DNA of 64,000 bases, taken from positions 1 through 64,000 of IMG/VR virus record IMGVR_UViG_3300049043_000066; one strand, written 5' to 3'. Below, one piece after another: positions 34,644 to 44,544 of this stretch. The DNA comes from a virus. Each line of letters starts with the position of its first letter. The stretch's first letter is position 1. A program made the translations under genes and the position numbers. The notes below the pieces were generated by a model. That model made no database searches, was not told where the DNA came from, and was given only the letters and a program-made list of their open reading frames with translations.

Positions 34644-34905
34644 TATGCTACACCATCAGCACTATCTTTGAATTCTTTTACTCTATCCAAGAAAGTAATA
34701 GATTGTTGATAAAGTCCCTCAATCAAATCCTCAATATCTTCAATCGCAATATGAGTGTATTCTTGATTGAGATGCTCACACTTCAAGGCATCAACCATAG
34801 AACGAAACGCAATCATTTGTTGTTGTTCAACTGTGATTGGTGTGCCGTGAGGAAGTCCAGAAGTTTCATGTATTGTGATACGTCGTTGTACCGTTGAAGA
34901 ATACG
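34643..34905 (-). CDS. Conserved phage protein, frameshifted start
   Basis: SERILQRYNDVSQYMK, then GLPHGTPITVEQQQMIAFRS MVDALKCEHLNQEYTHIAIE DIEDLIEGLYQQSITFLDRV. Helical, acidic, about 85 residues. The indel is near 34865. Confidence 0.6.
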
Positions 34906-34906
34906 T

Positions 34907-35209
34907 TCACTTTCTCACTTTGCGTTCCCATTCTTGTTTTTCAAGTGCTACTTCAACTGCTTTGTTTGCTGTGCGTGCAGCATCCAGCATTTCCTCTGGA
35001 TATGGTTGAGGATTATCAAATGCCTCAACAATCTTTTGGAAGTCTTCGTCTGTTACTTTTGCGTGTAGTGGTTCAGTCATAAGTTTCCTCAGTTGTTGTT
35101 TTCCATAATCAGTAAGGGAATGTTTTTTGTTGCGGAGTTCTTCAAGCTCTTCTTGAGAAAGATTAACCCACGGCATATCATCAGGAACAGGGAGGTTATG
35201 TTCAGTCAT
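34907..35209 (-). CDS. 100-aa conserved phage protein
   Basis: MTEHNLPVPDDMPWVNLSQE ELEELRNKKHSLTDYGKQQL onward; charged helices throughout. Unknown. Confidence 0.65.
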   Translation of the reverse strand: MTEHNLPVPDDMPWVNLSQEELEELRNKKHSLTDYGKQQLRKLMTEPLHAKVTDEDFQKIVEAFDNPQPYPEEMLDAARTANKAVEVALEKQEWERKVRK

Positions 35210-35412
35210 AATCCAATGGTTCTCCCATATTCTTGTGCGATTACTACTTCTTGAACATCTTTAAGTTGCGTTTCAAGTTCCTCTATTCTACCACACAACT
35301 CGGTGATAATGTGTATCAACGAAGGATAGTCAATCGTTTCGGTATCATTTCCTTCTTCCATATCAATATAAGTGGAATAGGAAAGTTCTTTTTTGAAGTT
35401 GCGTTCAGTCAT
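35206..35412 (-). CDS. 68-aa helical phage protein
   Basis: MTERNFKKELSYSTYIDMEE, ITELCGRIEELETQLKDVQE. C-terminal coiled coil; overlaps both neighbours. Confidence 0.6.
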   Translation of the reverse strand: MTERNFKKELSYSTYIDMEEGNDTETIDYPSLIHIITELCGRIEELETQLKDVQEVVIAQEYGRTIGL

Positions 35413-35477
35413 TGTCCTACACCAGCAATAAAAACAATAAAGGCAATCCCAACCACAGCAGCAAATAGAATGTTCAT
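35409..35477 (-). CDS. 22-aa membrane microprotein
   Basis: MNILFAAVVGIAFIVFIAGV GQ is nearly all membrane helix. ATGA overlaps on both sides make it a plausible gene despite its size. Confidence 0.5.
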   Translation of the reverse strand: MNILFAAVVGIAFIVFIAGVGQ

Positions 35478-35890
35478 CGTAGCATCTCCTTCATTTTTTG
35501 TAAACAATGATTGAAACCATCCACAAGTAGTTCAGTATCTACATTTTGACTTCCTGCTGCTGATTGTGGTTCAGGCAACCAATCTTCCACCAAATCCACA
35601 AACTCATCACAACAATCAAAAGAATATCCAAGTTCATCCCTTACTCTATTGTAGAGTTTTTTTGCTTGATGTTCTTTTACCAACTTATCAACTATTTCAT
35701 CCAAAGGACTTCTGGGTTTTGAAGGATCATCAAACACACCATCTTCCTTTGCTTGTTTCATAGCAGCACGCAATCCATCAGCAACTTGTTCTGGTGTTTG
35801 TGGAGTTGGTTGGAAGTCATCTTCTCTTACCTGCTCCTCATATGCTGCCATATAACCTGCTTGGAAACCCTGCCACCTCATATCATGCAT
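35474..35890 (-). CDS. 138-aa conserved phage protein
   Basis: MHDMRWQGFQAGYMAAYEEQ VREDDFQPTPQ, KLYNRVRDELGYSFDCCDEF VDLVEDWLP, LLVDGFNHCLQKMKEMLR. Intact and acidic; unknown. Confidence 0.65.
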   Translation of the reverse strand: MHDMRWQGFQAGYMAAYEEQVREDDFQPTPQTPEQVADGLRAAMKQAKEDGVFDDPSKPRSPLDEIVDKLVKEHQAKKLYNRVRDELGYSFDCCDEFVDLVEDWLPEPQSAAGSQNVDTELLVDGFNHCLQKMKEMLR

Positions 35891-36048
35891 ACTCGGAATC
35901 AGTTTCTAATTCAGGATATTGCCCCCACCAATCTTTATATGCTTCTTCTACTGGAGTTTTAGGTTCTGCTACTCTCTTATACTTCACACCCATAATGGTT
36001 GCATATTCTCCTTCTATGAGAACTTTTTGAGATGTCGGTTTCAGTCAT
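35883..36048 (-). CDS. 55-aa small phage protein, frameshifted
   Basis: MTETDISKKVLIEGEYATIM GVKYKRVAEPKTPVEEAYKD WWGQYPELETDSEYA after restoring one base near 36025. The stop overlaps the downstream gene start. Confidence 0.6.
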
Positions 36049-36230
36049 AGTGCCTCCAATTCCTCACACAATTCTAACACATCAGCACACATAATCACAC
36101 CAGGGCTTTGTTGGAGTTGGTTGATGACTTCACGGAGAGCAGCAGCAACACCATCACGATGCCAATAAAATCTATCTTGTTGATGAGAGTTCCAAAATGC
36201 TTCCATTACCTTTCTTTCTGTTTTAGTCAT
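36045..36230 (-). CDS. 61-aa helical phage protein
   Basis: MTKTERKVMEAFWNSHQQDR, GVAAALREVINQLQQSPGVI, LELCEELEAL. Intact. Confidence 0.6.
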   Translation of the reverse strand: MTKTERKVMEAFWNSHQQDRFYWHRDGVAAALREVINQLQQSPGVIMCADVLELCEELEAL

Positions 36231-36488
36231 TCCAGTTCCTCTTCTTGTTTCTCAATATCAAAGATGGCATTTAGAAATCTCAGAGTCCATACTTGGCAAC
36301 TATCAAACGCATCTTTATCCTCAAAGAACCTATCCCCGATGGTTCTCATATTATAGCATTCTTTGTCTTTATCAAAGAAAGCAACGACACAACAGTGCTC
36401 TTCACCGTGACGTTTGTGGATACCACTTGACGAGTTCATATTTGTTGTTGCATTTGCTCCAACGGAACTCTATGCTACGGAACCTCAT
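36227..36488 (-). CDS. About 86-aa conserved phage protein, frameshifted
   Basis: MRFRSIEFRWSKCNNKYELV KWY, then KRHGEEHCCVVAFFDKDKEC YNMRTIGDRFFEDKDAFDSC and FLNAIFDIEKQEEELE after an indel near 36425. First gene of its promoter. Unknown. Confidence 0.6.
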
Positions 36489-36515
36489 AGGATTGATTTG
36501 ATTGTGTATGAAGTC

Positions 36516-36575
36516 ATTATACGACAAAGAGCACTGAGTTTCAAGTGCTCCTGTGCCAGTTCTTCAAGTGTCCTC
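36516..36575 (-). promoter_or_regulatory. Early promoter cassette
   Basis: -10 TATAAT (36516-36521), 17-base spacer, -35 TTGAAA (36539-36544), preceded by GACACTTGAAGAACTGGCAC on the reverse strand. Confidence 0.75.
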
Positions 36576-36976
36576 ATCATCTAGTGCCTCATTCAAATCA
36601 ACACCATCCAATACTTCATCAGACCATTCTAAACATCGTTCTCTTTACTTCTTCTCCAAGAATACACCTTCTCTTTACCAGTCTCAATATCCTCTACCAT
36701 TTGCATTAAATGCTCAAGAAATTCTTTTGGATAAACATCATCTTCGTTAAGTGATGCCCAGAACCATTCTACGCATTCTGTTTCTGGATCATCTTCTTTC
36801 ATAAGGGCATAACCATTAAAGTTTGAAGTCATTAGGTCTGCCCAGATACGGAAAGTCATACGAATACTTTGCCATCCAGTCATCCAACAATGACCAATCC
36901 AGTATTCCCACCAGTTCAAGGTGGTTTTTATTTTTTCAGTTCCCTTCAATTGTTTGCTGAACATCTTCTTCCTCAT
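36568..36976 (-). CDS. Conserved phage protein, frameshifted C-terminus
   Basis: LNWWEYWIGHCWMTGWQSIR MTFRIWADLM, DPETECVEWFWASLNEDDVY PKEFLEHLMQMVEDIETGKE, then WSDEVLDGVDLNEALDDEDT in another frame after 36640. The gene end overlaps the promoter cassette. Unknown. Confidence 0.6.
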
Positions 36977-37226
36977 CTATTTCTTTCATAAAATCCCAAC
37001 TCCAAGTTCTTCCCAGAAGTGTAATATCAATGCCCAGTTTTCCTGCCCAGAAAACAATACTACAGGACATCACCAGTTCCAGAACGAAGTTGGAGATAAG
37101 GCCACGATGGCAATAATCATTCAAGGAAAAAGATACTTGAAGCAAACTCGTGCGTTTGATATTTAGGAGTTGAACATAATATTCTGTTCCAAAGTCCTTT
37201 CTTTTGTTAATTTTTAGAATACTCAT
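36936..37226 (-). CDS. 96-aa conserved phage protein
   Basis: MSILKINKRKDFGTEYYVQL LNIKRTSLLQVSFSLNDYCH, FVLELVMSCSIVFWAGKLGI DITLLGRTW. A mixed beta/hydrophobic pattern seen in related cyanophage proteins; unknown. Confidence 0.65.
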   Translation of the reverse strand: MSILKINKRKDFGTEYYVQLLNIKRTSLLQVSFSLNDYCHRGLISNFVLELVMSCSIVFWAGKLGIDITLLGRTWSWDFMKEIDEEEDVQQTIEGN

Positions 37227-37690
37227 ACTTCTTCCTCTAAATTAGTTTGTTCAATCTCTTCTTTGGTGTACTCCCAATCACCTTTAATCTTTGGTTCTGA
37301 TTGTTTATAGTATTGAACAATTTTTCGTTGGTGGATTTTTCAATCTGGGCAATCTCTTCCTCACGAACCTGCCACTCCTTGAACTTCTCTTCAAGATGTT
37401 CATCCATCGTCAGTTCATATTCCTTACAAACCTGACGTTGTACTTCTTCACTCACCCAATCACTAAACACCAGAGACATTGCACCACTTACGGATACTTA
37501 CGGGATCCATACCCACACACAGCAGGAACTTTTCAAACAACTTAAAGTATTGATTTGCGTTGAGATCGTGTGCTGGTGCTTCAATGACGAAGTGCTCTTC
37601 TGGAAGAAAGTCATCAACAAAAGAAGGTGAATTATAGTTTGATGTCCAGGTACTATCAAACTTTATGGTGACAGTGGCGTTGTAAGACAT
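37223..37690 (-). CDS. About 155-aa conserved phage protein, frameshifted
   Basis: MSYNATVTIKFDSTWTSNYN, NQYFKLFEKFLLCVGMDP, then MSLVFSDWVSEEVQRQVCKE YELTMDEHLEEKFKEWQ and DWEYTKEEIEQTNLEEEV. Two apparent genes are one product split by indels at about 37480 and 37285. Unknown. Confidence 0.65.
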
Positions 37691-37713
37691 AATGAAGGTG
37701 TTTTGATAATCAA

Positions 37714-37772
37714 AGTATAAGGTGTTTTGAAGCAGAAATCAAGAGGCAGTGTGCCAGTTTGAAAAGTGTCTA
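37714..37772 (-). promoter_or_regulatory. Early promoter cassette
   Basis: -10 TATACT (37714-37719), 17-base spacer, -35 TTGATT (37737-37742), preceded by GACACTTTTCAAACTGGCAC on the reverse strand. It marks the upstream limit of the early operons here. Confidence 0.7.
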
Positions 37773-37773
37773 C

Positions 37774-39924
37774 TCAAAAACCAGTTTTTTTCATATCTTT
37801 TTCTAACTGAATAATTTTATCATCAATCAATTCCATCGCAGATTTAATTTTAGGTTTTCTTATAAATCTTGCTGCTGTCTTTTTATTTCTGCTTTGCAAC
37901 TTCAATTTCTTTTTTGGTCTATCAATTTGATTGATATAATCAACAGAAAGTAATTTTCCAAACGAGAGTGTATCTTTAACATTCTTTAAAAGTCTTTGGA
38001 TCTGTAAGTTTAATGTTTCTTTTGATTGTTTGTTGAAGTTTTTTAAAAAGTTTTTGGTTTTCTGGAAAGTGGGTATCAATGTACAAGTCGGAAGTTTTAA
38101 TTAACAAATCATTTTTAATTTCTTTTTCTTTAAATGCTCTTTCGTCTGGTGATAACGTTGATAACTTCAAAGAAGTTTCAAATTCTAATAAAAGATATTT
38201 TTTGATGGGCCCTGGAAGAGATCTAATTTCGTCCATTAATAGATCAAACTCATTAAATTTTTCTGTTTGATCTTCCTGTTCTTTCCTTTTAAATTTTTCA
38301 AAAAGAGTTTCTTCTTTTACAGATTGATTTTTATAATTTGGTGCTAACTTTTGAGCATCTTTTGCAGGAATAACTGTTTCAAAATGAACTATAGGGGCAT
38401 CTTTTCCAGGAGTTCCAGGAACTAATCCATATAAAGATTGATCAAAAAAGGTTTGTATATTTTCCGATGCTTCTTGTTTTGCTTTTTCTCCACCCAAAGC
38501 ACCAGCAATTCCACCTATAACATCAACAGTTTGTTTTACAACTGGTTTATTATAAATGTTTTCAGATGGACCAAATCCATAAGTATCTGGAATATGAATG
38601 TTTCCTTGTTTATCAATGTACGGTTTTCCAGTAATATTATTGTGGGTTCCCTTTGCTCCTATATTTCCTCCACCATCAAGTCCCTTACTAGTTTGCATTT
38701 GCAAATATGGTCCGATAGGTCCATTAACTTTAGGATCATATCCTCGTAAAAGATATTCTTGCGTTGATGACGATAATGTATTTTTTAATGGATTATTTTG
38801 AGTTCCCAAAGATCCAGAAGGAAGTGTGTAACGTCCATCAGAACCTTTAGTACCCCATTGAGATCGTGAAGATTCCAAGACATTTTGTACGTTAGATAGC
38901 AAATTCATTCCATCTTTAATTCCATTAGTTATTTTTGTTATCTCTTTTGATGTTTTTATTTCTGCTGATCTAATATTGGTTCCAATGTTATTGATTGCTT
39001 TTTCTGCATTTCTACCAAATTCAGAAAGTGCTTTACCCTATATTTTGTACAAATTCAATCGTAGATTTAATAAATCCAAGGATAATAATTTGGATCTCCC
39101 AGTGCATTTCTACTTAAAACAATGGGTTTAGGAGGACCTTGTGGAACACCAGGAATTGCAGGAACTTCAGGGAGCTCCTGGATCAGTCATAATTCTATTA
39201 GGTAGAGGATTACCATTCGCATCAGCAGCAATCCATAATGTATATGGATATAAAGCATAATCTGCTTTTGGGGTGCTGGTATTTGAAAGATTTGCTGGTG
39301 AATATTGTATTCCGCCCTTACAACTTCCAAAAAGACAATCTAATGATCCCCAAAGATAAATTGTTTTTGTTATTTTACCAGGATAAGGGCCAGTTATAAT
39401 AGAGCTTGGTGCATAAGCCTCTCCCAAAGGAGTATCATAATTTCCAAAAACACCAACTGAAGCTGCTAAAGTAATTCCACCACTACTAAGATATCCAACA
39501 TAATTAGTAGATAACCACCCATCACGAATTATAAATCCAACTGGAGTAACACCCGCAGGATATGTACCTTCAATTTGTCGTGTTGCTGCAACTTGGTTTC
39601 CATTATAAGTTGTGTATAAGTTGCTAGGTATATTCACTGGAGCATCTGGATTACTACCATCTCCTTGACTTGGCCAACTAAAATCATCTGGATTAGAAAT
39701 ACCACCAGTTACATTTTCATATGTTGGTGGAACTGCTGGGATTGCAGGAACTTCTGGAATTGCAGGGTCTCCAGGGGCAAATCCTGTAATAGTATAAACT
39801 CCTGAGGTGCTATTTGTAATTGCCTCTCCAAGAGTTTTCTTAATTGTTCGTCAAGTTCCTTTATCTTCTTATCAACAGGAAGATTTGGTTTTTTATATTT
39901 TAAAACTTTACTAAACGTTCCCAT
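37774..39924 (-). CDS. Large virion structural protein, frameshifted
   Basis: About 715 residues. N-terminus MGTFSKVLKYKKPNLPVDKK with a coiled coil, then VNIPSNLYTTYNGNQVAATR, a Gly/Ser/aromatic beta-rich region, a helical linker (KALSEFGRNAEKAINNIGTN), a middle IGAKGTHNNITGKPYIDKQG and a charged helical C-terminus ending LEKDMKKTGF. Its late promoter and place beside tail genes suggest a structural role. Indels near 39640, 39730, 39040 and 37985. Confidence 0.6.
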
Positions 39925-39942
39925 CAATAAATTGCTTTTAGA

Positions 39943-39950
39943 TATTTATT
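39943..39950 (-). promoter_or_regulatory. T4-type late promoter
   Basis: AATAAATA on the reverse strand, 19 bases before the ATG of the large virion protein. Confidence 0.65.
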
Positions 39951-39957
39951 TTAATAC

Positions 39958-40651
39958 TTAACTGATTGGAAAAATCCATTCTTTTCCACGATTGCTGTTG
40001 TTGAGATCCACGAAATCTCCACAGCACATATATTCAATCTTATCAATCTTACGCATATTGTTATGATGAATGTGTCCTACAATGATGCCCTTATAATCAC
40101 CCTTCTGCCTACAATAGTTTGCTAAATCAGTTTCATATTGATTGATATATCTTTTACCACGAATGGTATTTTTAAGTGCATAAACCAATGAGAACCTAAA
40201 AATCTTTTCCAGAAACAAACTTAGTGGAGTAATCAGTTCATATCCTTTATTGAATACCAGTTGCTTCCAGGAACCAGAAGAGAACTCTGAATGTCTATCT
40301 CCGTGAGTGCAAAGATACTTATCACCATCTTGAGTTTTATAAACATACTCCTCAACCATCTTAAAGTTTTTATGCTCAAACGGACAATATCTACGTCAAC
40401 ATTCCTTCGTGATTTCCAGGAATATAAACAATCTCTACACCTTTTTTAGCAAGGTTCAGGATTTGATGCACACATTCAGTATGTTCTTTTTTCCAGTGTG
40501 TATTATACTTTTCCATACACTGAATATCAATAATATCTCCAACCAACACTAACTTCTTGGTTTTGATTTCTTTGAGAAACTTGAGAAGTTTTTTGGTATT
40601 ACATCTGGTAGTTCCAATGTGCAAATCACTCACAAAGACTGCATCAAACAT
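39958..40651 (-). CDS. Calcineurin-like metallophosphoesterase, frameshifted
   Basis: About 231 residues with the full metal-binding set: VSDLHIGT (D-x-H), LVGDIID (GDxxD), IPGNHEG (GNHE), CTHGDRH and GHIHHNN (GHxH). Fits LpxH-like or UDP-diacylglucosamine hydrolase-like phosphoesterases found in cyanophages; substrate unknown. One indel near 40375. It belongs to the early operon from the promoter at 41122. Confidence 0.85.
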
Positions 40652-40912
40652 TATTCTTTTCCTCCATTTCTTTCATCAGTTCTTTTGCGATTTTCATCGA
40701 ACTGACGATGCATACTATATCTAACCAAGGCGTCTTTGGGTGATACATAACAATCCATTTATATTTCTCATACTGAAATTGAAGTAATCTGAATCACGAA
40801 TAAAAATGCCTTTGCAACATTCTGATCCGTACAAATCAGATATGCAGCAAAAGCAAACAGAGTAAAGTAAATGTATTGTGTCGTCACTTAATGATATTCC
40901 AGTGCGGGTCAT
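40644..40912 (-). CDS. Small membrane protein, frameshifted
   Basis: MTRTGISLSDDTIHLLYF, a hydrophobic helix (FAAYLICTDQNVAKAFLFVI), then YHPKTPWLDIVCIVSSMKIA KELMKEMEEKNNV. Overlaps both neighbours. Confidence 0.55.
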
Positions 40913-41093
40913 TTTGCTTGCTTAACCAGAAACAATACCTTTTGTTAATGGATACAACAAAGAATTGAGTATCAGTCTCTTGCTCTACTTCCATTGCGTG
41001 TAGAGAATCCATCATATTGCAGAACCTGTTGCGGGTCTTTGATGTCTTTGGAGCAACGTTGATAAGATGACGTTTGATTTTCATAGAGTTCAT
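40884..41093 (-). CDS. About 69-aa conserved phage protein
   Basis: MNSMKIKRHLINVAPKTSKT RNRFCNMMDSLHAMEVEQET DTQFFVVSINKRYCFWLSKQ. A recognised small cyanophage family, unknown role. First gene after a consensus promoter. Confidence 0.7.
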   Translation of the reverse strand: MNSMKIKRHLINVAPKTSKTRNRFCNMMDSLHAMEVEQETDTQFFVVSINKRYCFWLSKQNDPHWNIIK

Positions 41094-41121
41094 AAGTATT
41101 ATCAAGAACCGGACAAAGGTT

Positions 41122-41150
41122 ATTATACAGGGTTTTGAGTGTGTTGTCAA
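41122..41150 (-). promoter_or_regulatory. Consensus sigma70 promoter
   Basis: TTGACA (41145-41150), 17-base spacer, TATAAT (41122-41127) on the reverse strand: both hexamers perfect. Expected to be read by unmodified host RNA polymerase early in infection. Confidence 0.85.
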
Positions 41151-41155
41151 GTGGT

Positions 41156-42096
41156 TTATGTCAAATAACGAATGATAACGAATCCAGAAACCACCAGATC
41201 CACCAGTTGGTCTAGAAGGAGCACCATTATAACCACCGCCACCACCTCCACCACCCGGTGTTTGTTGTTCCAGGAGTGGCATTTGGAGTCCTGGCTTCCT
41301 GTCTCTGCCGCCACCTGCCCCCCAGTTCCAGCAGCAACAGTTCTGGTTGTATCATCACCACCGCCACCACCACCAGCAAAGTATCTTCCTGGATTAGGTC
41401 CTGGTGTTCCATAATCTGATGGAGCCCAAGGATGTGGTGATCCTATTCCACCATTACCTGATTTGGGTGGAGATAAAGAACCTGGGTCTCTCCAGCACCG
41501 CCGCCACCGCCACCACCAGCACAATACTTGTTGGAGATCCTCCAATCACATTGTATCCACCGGGATTCCTTCTGGGGGAGCTATGCACCAGCATTTCCAG
41601 AACCTCCATCCTGGCCCTGGCAAGTTCCGGCATGGGAATCTCCACCACCAGACCCTCCATTTCTACCGAGGTCAGCATTTCTGATCCTCCACCACCACCC
41701 GCCAGTAGATGTTATTGGACCAAATACTGAAGGAGTTCCATGGCTCCATATGCGACGAAGCGATCAGGCAAGATCCAGATCCTCACCCAGCCAATCAGTG
41801 ATCGTATAAGGTCCTGGAGTTATAGAAAGGTTTCCAGTTCTATAACCACCAGCACCACCAGCCACCCGCAATTGTATTTCCTCCTCCACCACCACCAGCA
41901 ACTACGAGATATTCAGCATTACCAGGAACCCGACGATAATACTAAAGAACCTGATGCAGTAAAGGTATGAATTGTGTATAATCCACTGGTGGTTTTTGTT
42001 CCACCAGTTGCTATAATAGGTGGTGGTGTAGCACGCAAGACCAGTAACTCCAAACTGTTTTACAATAGATGCCAAAGAAGTAACGATAGGAGCCAT
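41156..42096 (-). CDS. Glycine-rich tail fibre/adhesin-like protein 1, frameshifted
   Basis: MAPIVTSLASIVKQFGVTGL, TTSGLYTIHTFTASG, EYLVVAGGGGGG, then GPYTIT and Gly-rich runs, ending SGFVIIRYLT. The pattern (short N-terminal helix, TIHTFT strand, EYLVVAGGGG, poly-Gly with Pro/Asn turns, final VIIRY) recurs in five genes here. Gly-rich phage adhesins form polyglycine-II lattices at fibre tips. Heavily frameshifted. Confidence 0.65.
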
Positions 42097-42099
42097 AAA

Positions 42100-43103
42100 T
42101 CAGTACCTTCTATATCCGCCGTTTACGTTTGAGAGTAACTTATAGTTCAGTGTTGATGCCGCAGAACCAATTGTATTAATACCAGTAAAGTTAAAGACAT
42201 CAAAACCAGTTGTGCTTCCTGTTGCAACAGTTCCTGATGCATATGAGATACCAGTTTGCAATCCAGCAGAAACAGCAGCACTAAATGCAACACCATTTAA
42301 TGTTACATTGGTACAAGCATATGCAGTTGTGCTTTGGTTTACAATGACTGCAAATGAGATTGCACGATTATCAAAGGAACTATCAGTAGGAATACCGTGA
42401 CGTTAAGAGTAATTGCACCTGATGGATTAGTACAGATCGCAACATTACCACCACCAGTATTATAAACAAGACTTACAGTATTACCACTTAACGATTGTTG
42501 TTCTGTCTGCGATTGATGAAACTCTTAAGTCAGTTGTAGAGGTAATACCAAGAGTTGATACTCCAACAACAATATTTGGAGTGCCAGAAAGACCAAAAGT
42601 ATTGCAAAACTTGCAGTAGATGCAGTTCCTGTTAAGTTACCAACAAAACTTGATGATGTTGTAATACCAGTGACATTTAGATTGCCAGAAACATTCCAAG
42701 AGTTCCATCATCGGTAGTTCCATTGGGAATTGTAGTGGTTGGAACAGCAGGATTCCAGAGTTGGACTGCAGGAGAAGAACCACTGGCAGGTGCAATGGTT
42801 GAACTTAATATTTGAAGAAGAAACTGTATAGTCTACGGTTGGTTTTTGTACTATACCACCAAGATTTACAATTAATGATTGTGCATTTGGTGAGAGTGAT
42901 TGCAGTTCCAGAAGATGTCAGTGCAAAGGTTTGAGTTGATCCGTTAAATGATGCGCTAATGTCACCAATAATTTTAACGATTATTTTGAACTTGCGGCAC
43001 TATAACTTTTCCATAGAGTTCCATCCCATTCATAGGAAAATCCAGATGTTGTGTCGGTAAAAACCCTACCTATACCAGGATTATTTGGAAAATCGAGTGC
43101 CAC
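42100..43103 (-). CDS. Structural protein with GTASTA/GIT repeats, frameshifted, GTG start
   Basis: ALDFPNNPGIG-VFTDTTSG FSYEWDGTLWKSYS is a shared N-terminal module. The middle has NLNVTGITTSSSFVGNLTGT repeats; the end is LNYKLLSNVNGGYRRY. A paralogue of the gene at 47498-48473. A late promoter lies just upstream. Confidence 0.65.
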
Positions 43104-43121
43104 TTCTTTTGTCCTTTATTT

Positions 43122-43129
43122 TATTTATC
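43122..43129 (-). promoter_or_regulatory. T4-type late promoter
   Basis: GATAAATA on the reverse strand, 19 bases before the start of the 42100-43103 gene. Confidence 0.65.
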
Positions 43130-43132
43130 TGT

Positions 43133-43760
43133 CTTCACATATTTATACTTTGGTGCTCTGGTAATTGTGGAAGTAGATCAAAGGAAGATTATTGTTCTAA
43201 TTTTATTAGATATATTTGGTGTCACATAATGTAATGTATAAGATGGGAAGATAACAAGAGTTCCTTCTTTAACATCTTGTGGAAAAACGTTTTAATCCAG
43301 ATAGGCCAATCAGCATCATCACCAGTTAAGATTAGTGCTGATATGAACCGTCACAGAAATCTCACAGGCATCACGATCTGCATGACGGGTAAGTTCTTGT
43401 CCTGGGAAGTAGTATCTGTCGTAATAATAAGTATTATAAAGTTTCCTACCCAGTTCTCTCCAAGCTTCATACTGAATACCAGCAATGAATCTCACGGTAT
43501 TGTGGATGCCAATAACGCGCCAGCGACCCCTCTACCTGCATCTCCACTTCACTATGCGTAAACTGGTCCATCTTACGACCCCACCAGTTCATCTGTCCTC
43601 GTTCTGGTGGAAGAGGGTGATAAAGTTCTTCTGGAATCCCATAGGTTTTTGATAACCAGGTATCCATTCTTTTCAAAACTTTCGTTGTGTGTCCAAGCAG
43701 TTCCAGTATTTTGATCGTTCTTGGAACATTCAACTGCATTTCGCTCATTTGTTCTGCCAT
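43133..43760 (-). CDS. 2OG-Fe(II) oxygenase B, frameshifted
   Basis: NVPRNDQNTGTAWTHNESFE KNGYLVIKNLWD (assembled from two frames), PLPPERGQMNWWGRKMDQFT, EMQVEGSLARYWHPQYREIH, YYYDRYYFPGQELTRHADRD (iron-binding H-x-D), EISVTVHISTNLTGDDADWP IWI, then HYVTPNISNKIRTII (distal His and 2OG-binding Arg). About 210 residues. Likely a prolyl/lysyl-hydroxylase-like enzyme; substrate unknown. Confidence 0.75.
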
Positions 43761-43763
43761 GAT

Positions 43764-44385
43764 TTACCTCACTTCCAACGGTGGTCCAACGCAGTCCAAC
43801 CCAACAAGGGATTTTACGGGTTCCTTTTGTAACTTTAAGAACTCTATGTTGGGTGCGTGAATCAAACAGAATCACAGTTCCACGCTTTCGGGGTGCAATG
43901 TAACTGTTACCTGCTTCATCAAGCAGTTGAAGATTACCACCCTCATAATCATCAGGGTCAGAAAGTTGCACCACGAACGAAAGTTTCTGTACAAGTTCAA
44001 TATTCTCATTCACGATAATCTTGTGCCAAACCATCTCTGACGATTACCAACGCTTACAGGTTTGTATTGTGTTGCAAGTCCTGCGTCATTATGCCATCCA
44101 TAAAACTGCCCTTCAGTGTACTTCGTGAACTGCATTGACTCACCATCAATACAGCGAAGGTCATACAGGAAGTTTTCACGGTTTGCTCGTCTCAATGTAG
44201 TGCCATACAAATCCACCAACCCAATGTGTGGTGGGAATCCAGGCGTTTTGTGAGTTGCGTTTATCTTTGTTTAGGGCATCGCCATGCAATCTGGAGTCCT
44301 GCCATTTGTTCTTCAAACTTTTCTGATAAATTCTTGTTCAATAATATCTACTACGTCCTCTGGGTAGGTCGCTGAAAAACCATAT
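43764..44385 (-). CDS. 2OG-Fe(II) oxygenase A (PKHD type), frameshifted
   Basis: EDVVDIIEQEF, NAWIPTTHWVGGFV, NRENFLYDLRCIDGESMQFT KYTEGQFYGWHNDAG (H-x-D iron ligands), KLSFVVQLSDPDDYEGGNLQ, APRKRGTVILFDSRTQHRVL (distal His), KVTKGTRK (2OG-binding Arg). About 200 residues. PKHD-type hydroxylases are frequent in cyanophages; target unproven. Overlaps the second oxygenase downstream. Confidence 0.8.
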
Positions 44386-44470
44386 ACTTTGGTACGCCAC
44401 CTGTGCTCTCTCCTATAACGTATTCAGGTCTATTATATATCAGTTCTTAAAAAAAGGAGAGTCCATCTAT

Positions 44471-44500
44471 TAAAAAGGAGAGACATTACTGCCTCTCCTA
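44471..44500 (-). terminator. Rho-independent terminator
   Basis: Reverse strand GGAGAGGC-AGTAAT-GTCTCTCC followed by TTTTTAA, downstream of the MAHFAQ gene. Confidence 0.75.
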
Positions 44501-44530
44501 CCCGAAAAGTACCACCCAATCAGGTATTAG

Positions 44531-44538
44531 TATTTATC
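44531..44538 (-). promoter_or_regulatory. T4-type late promoter
   Basis: GATAAATA on the reverse strand between the MAHFAQ-family gene and the oxygenases; its transcript would meet the hairpin at 44471-44500. Confidence 0.4.
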
Positions 44539-44544
44539 ACTCCT

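Noticed and set aside
39958-40651. Serine/threonine protein phosphatase acting on host signalling
   Set aside because: The motif set and length fit LpxH/UDP-sugar-type metallophosphoesterases better; the substrate cannot be read from sequence.
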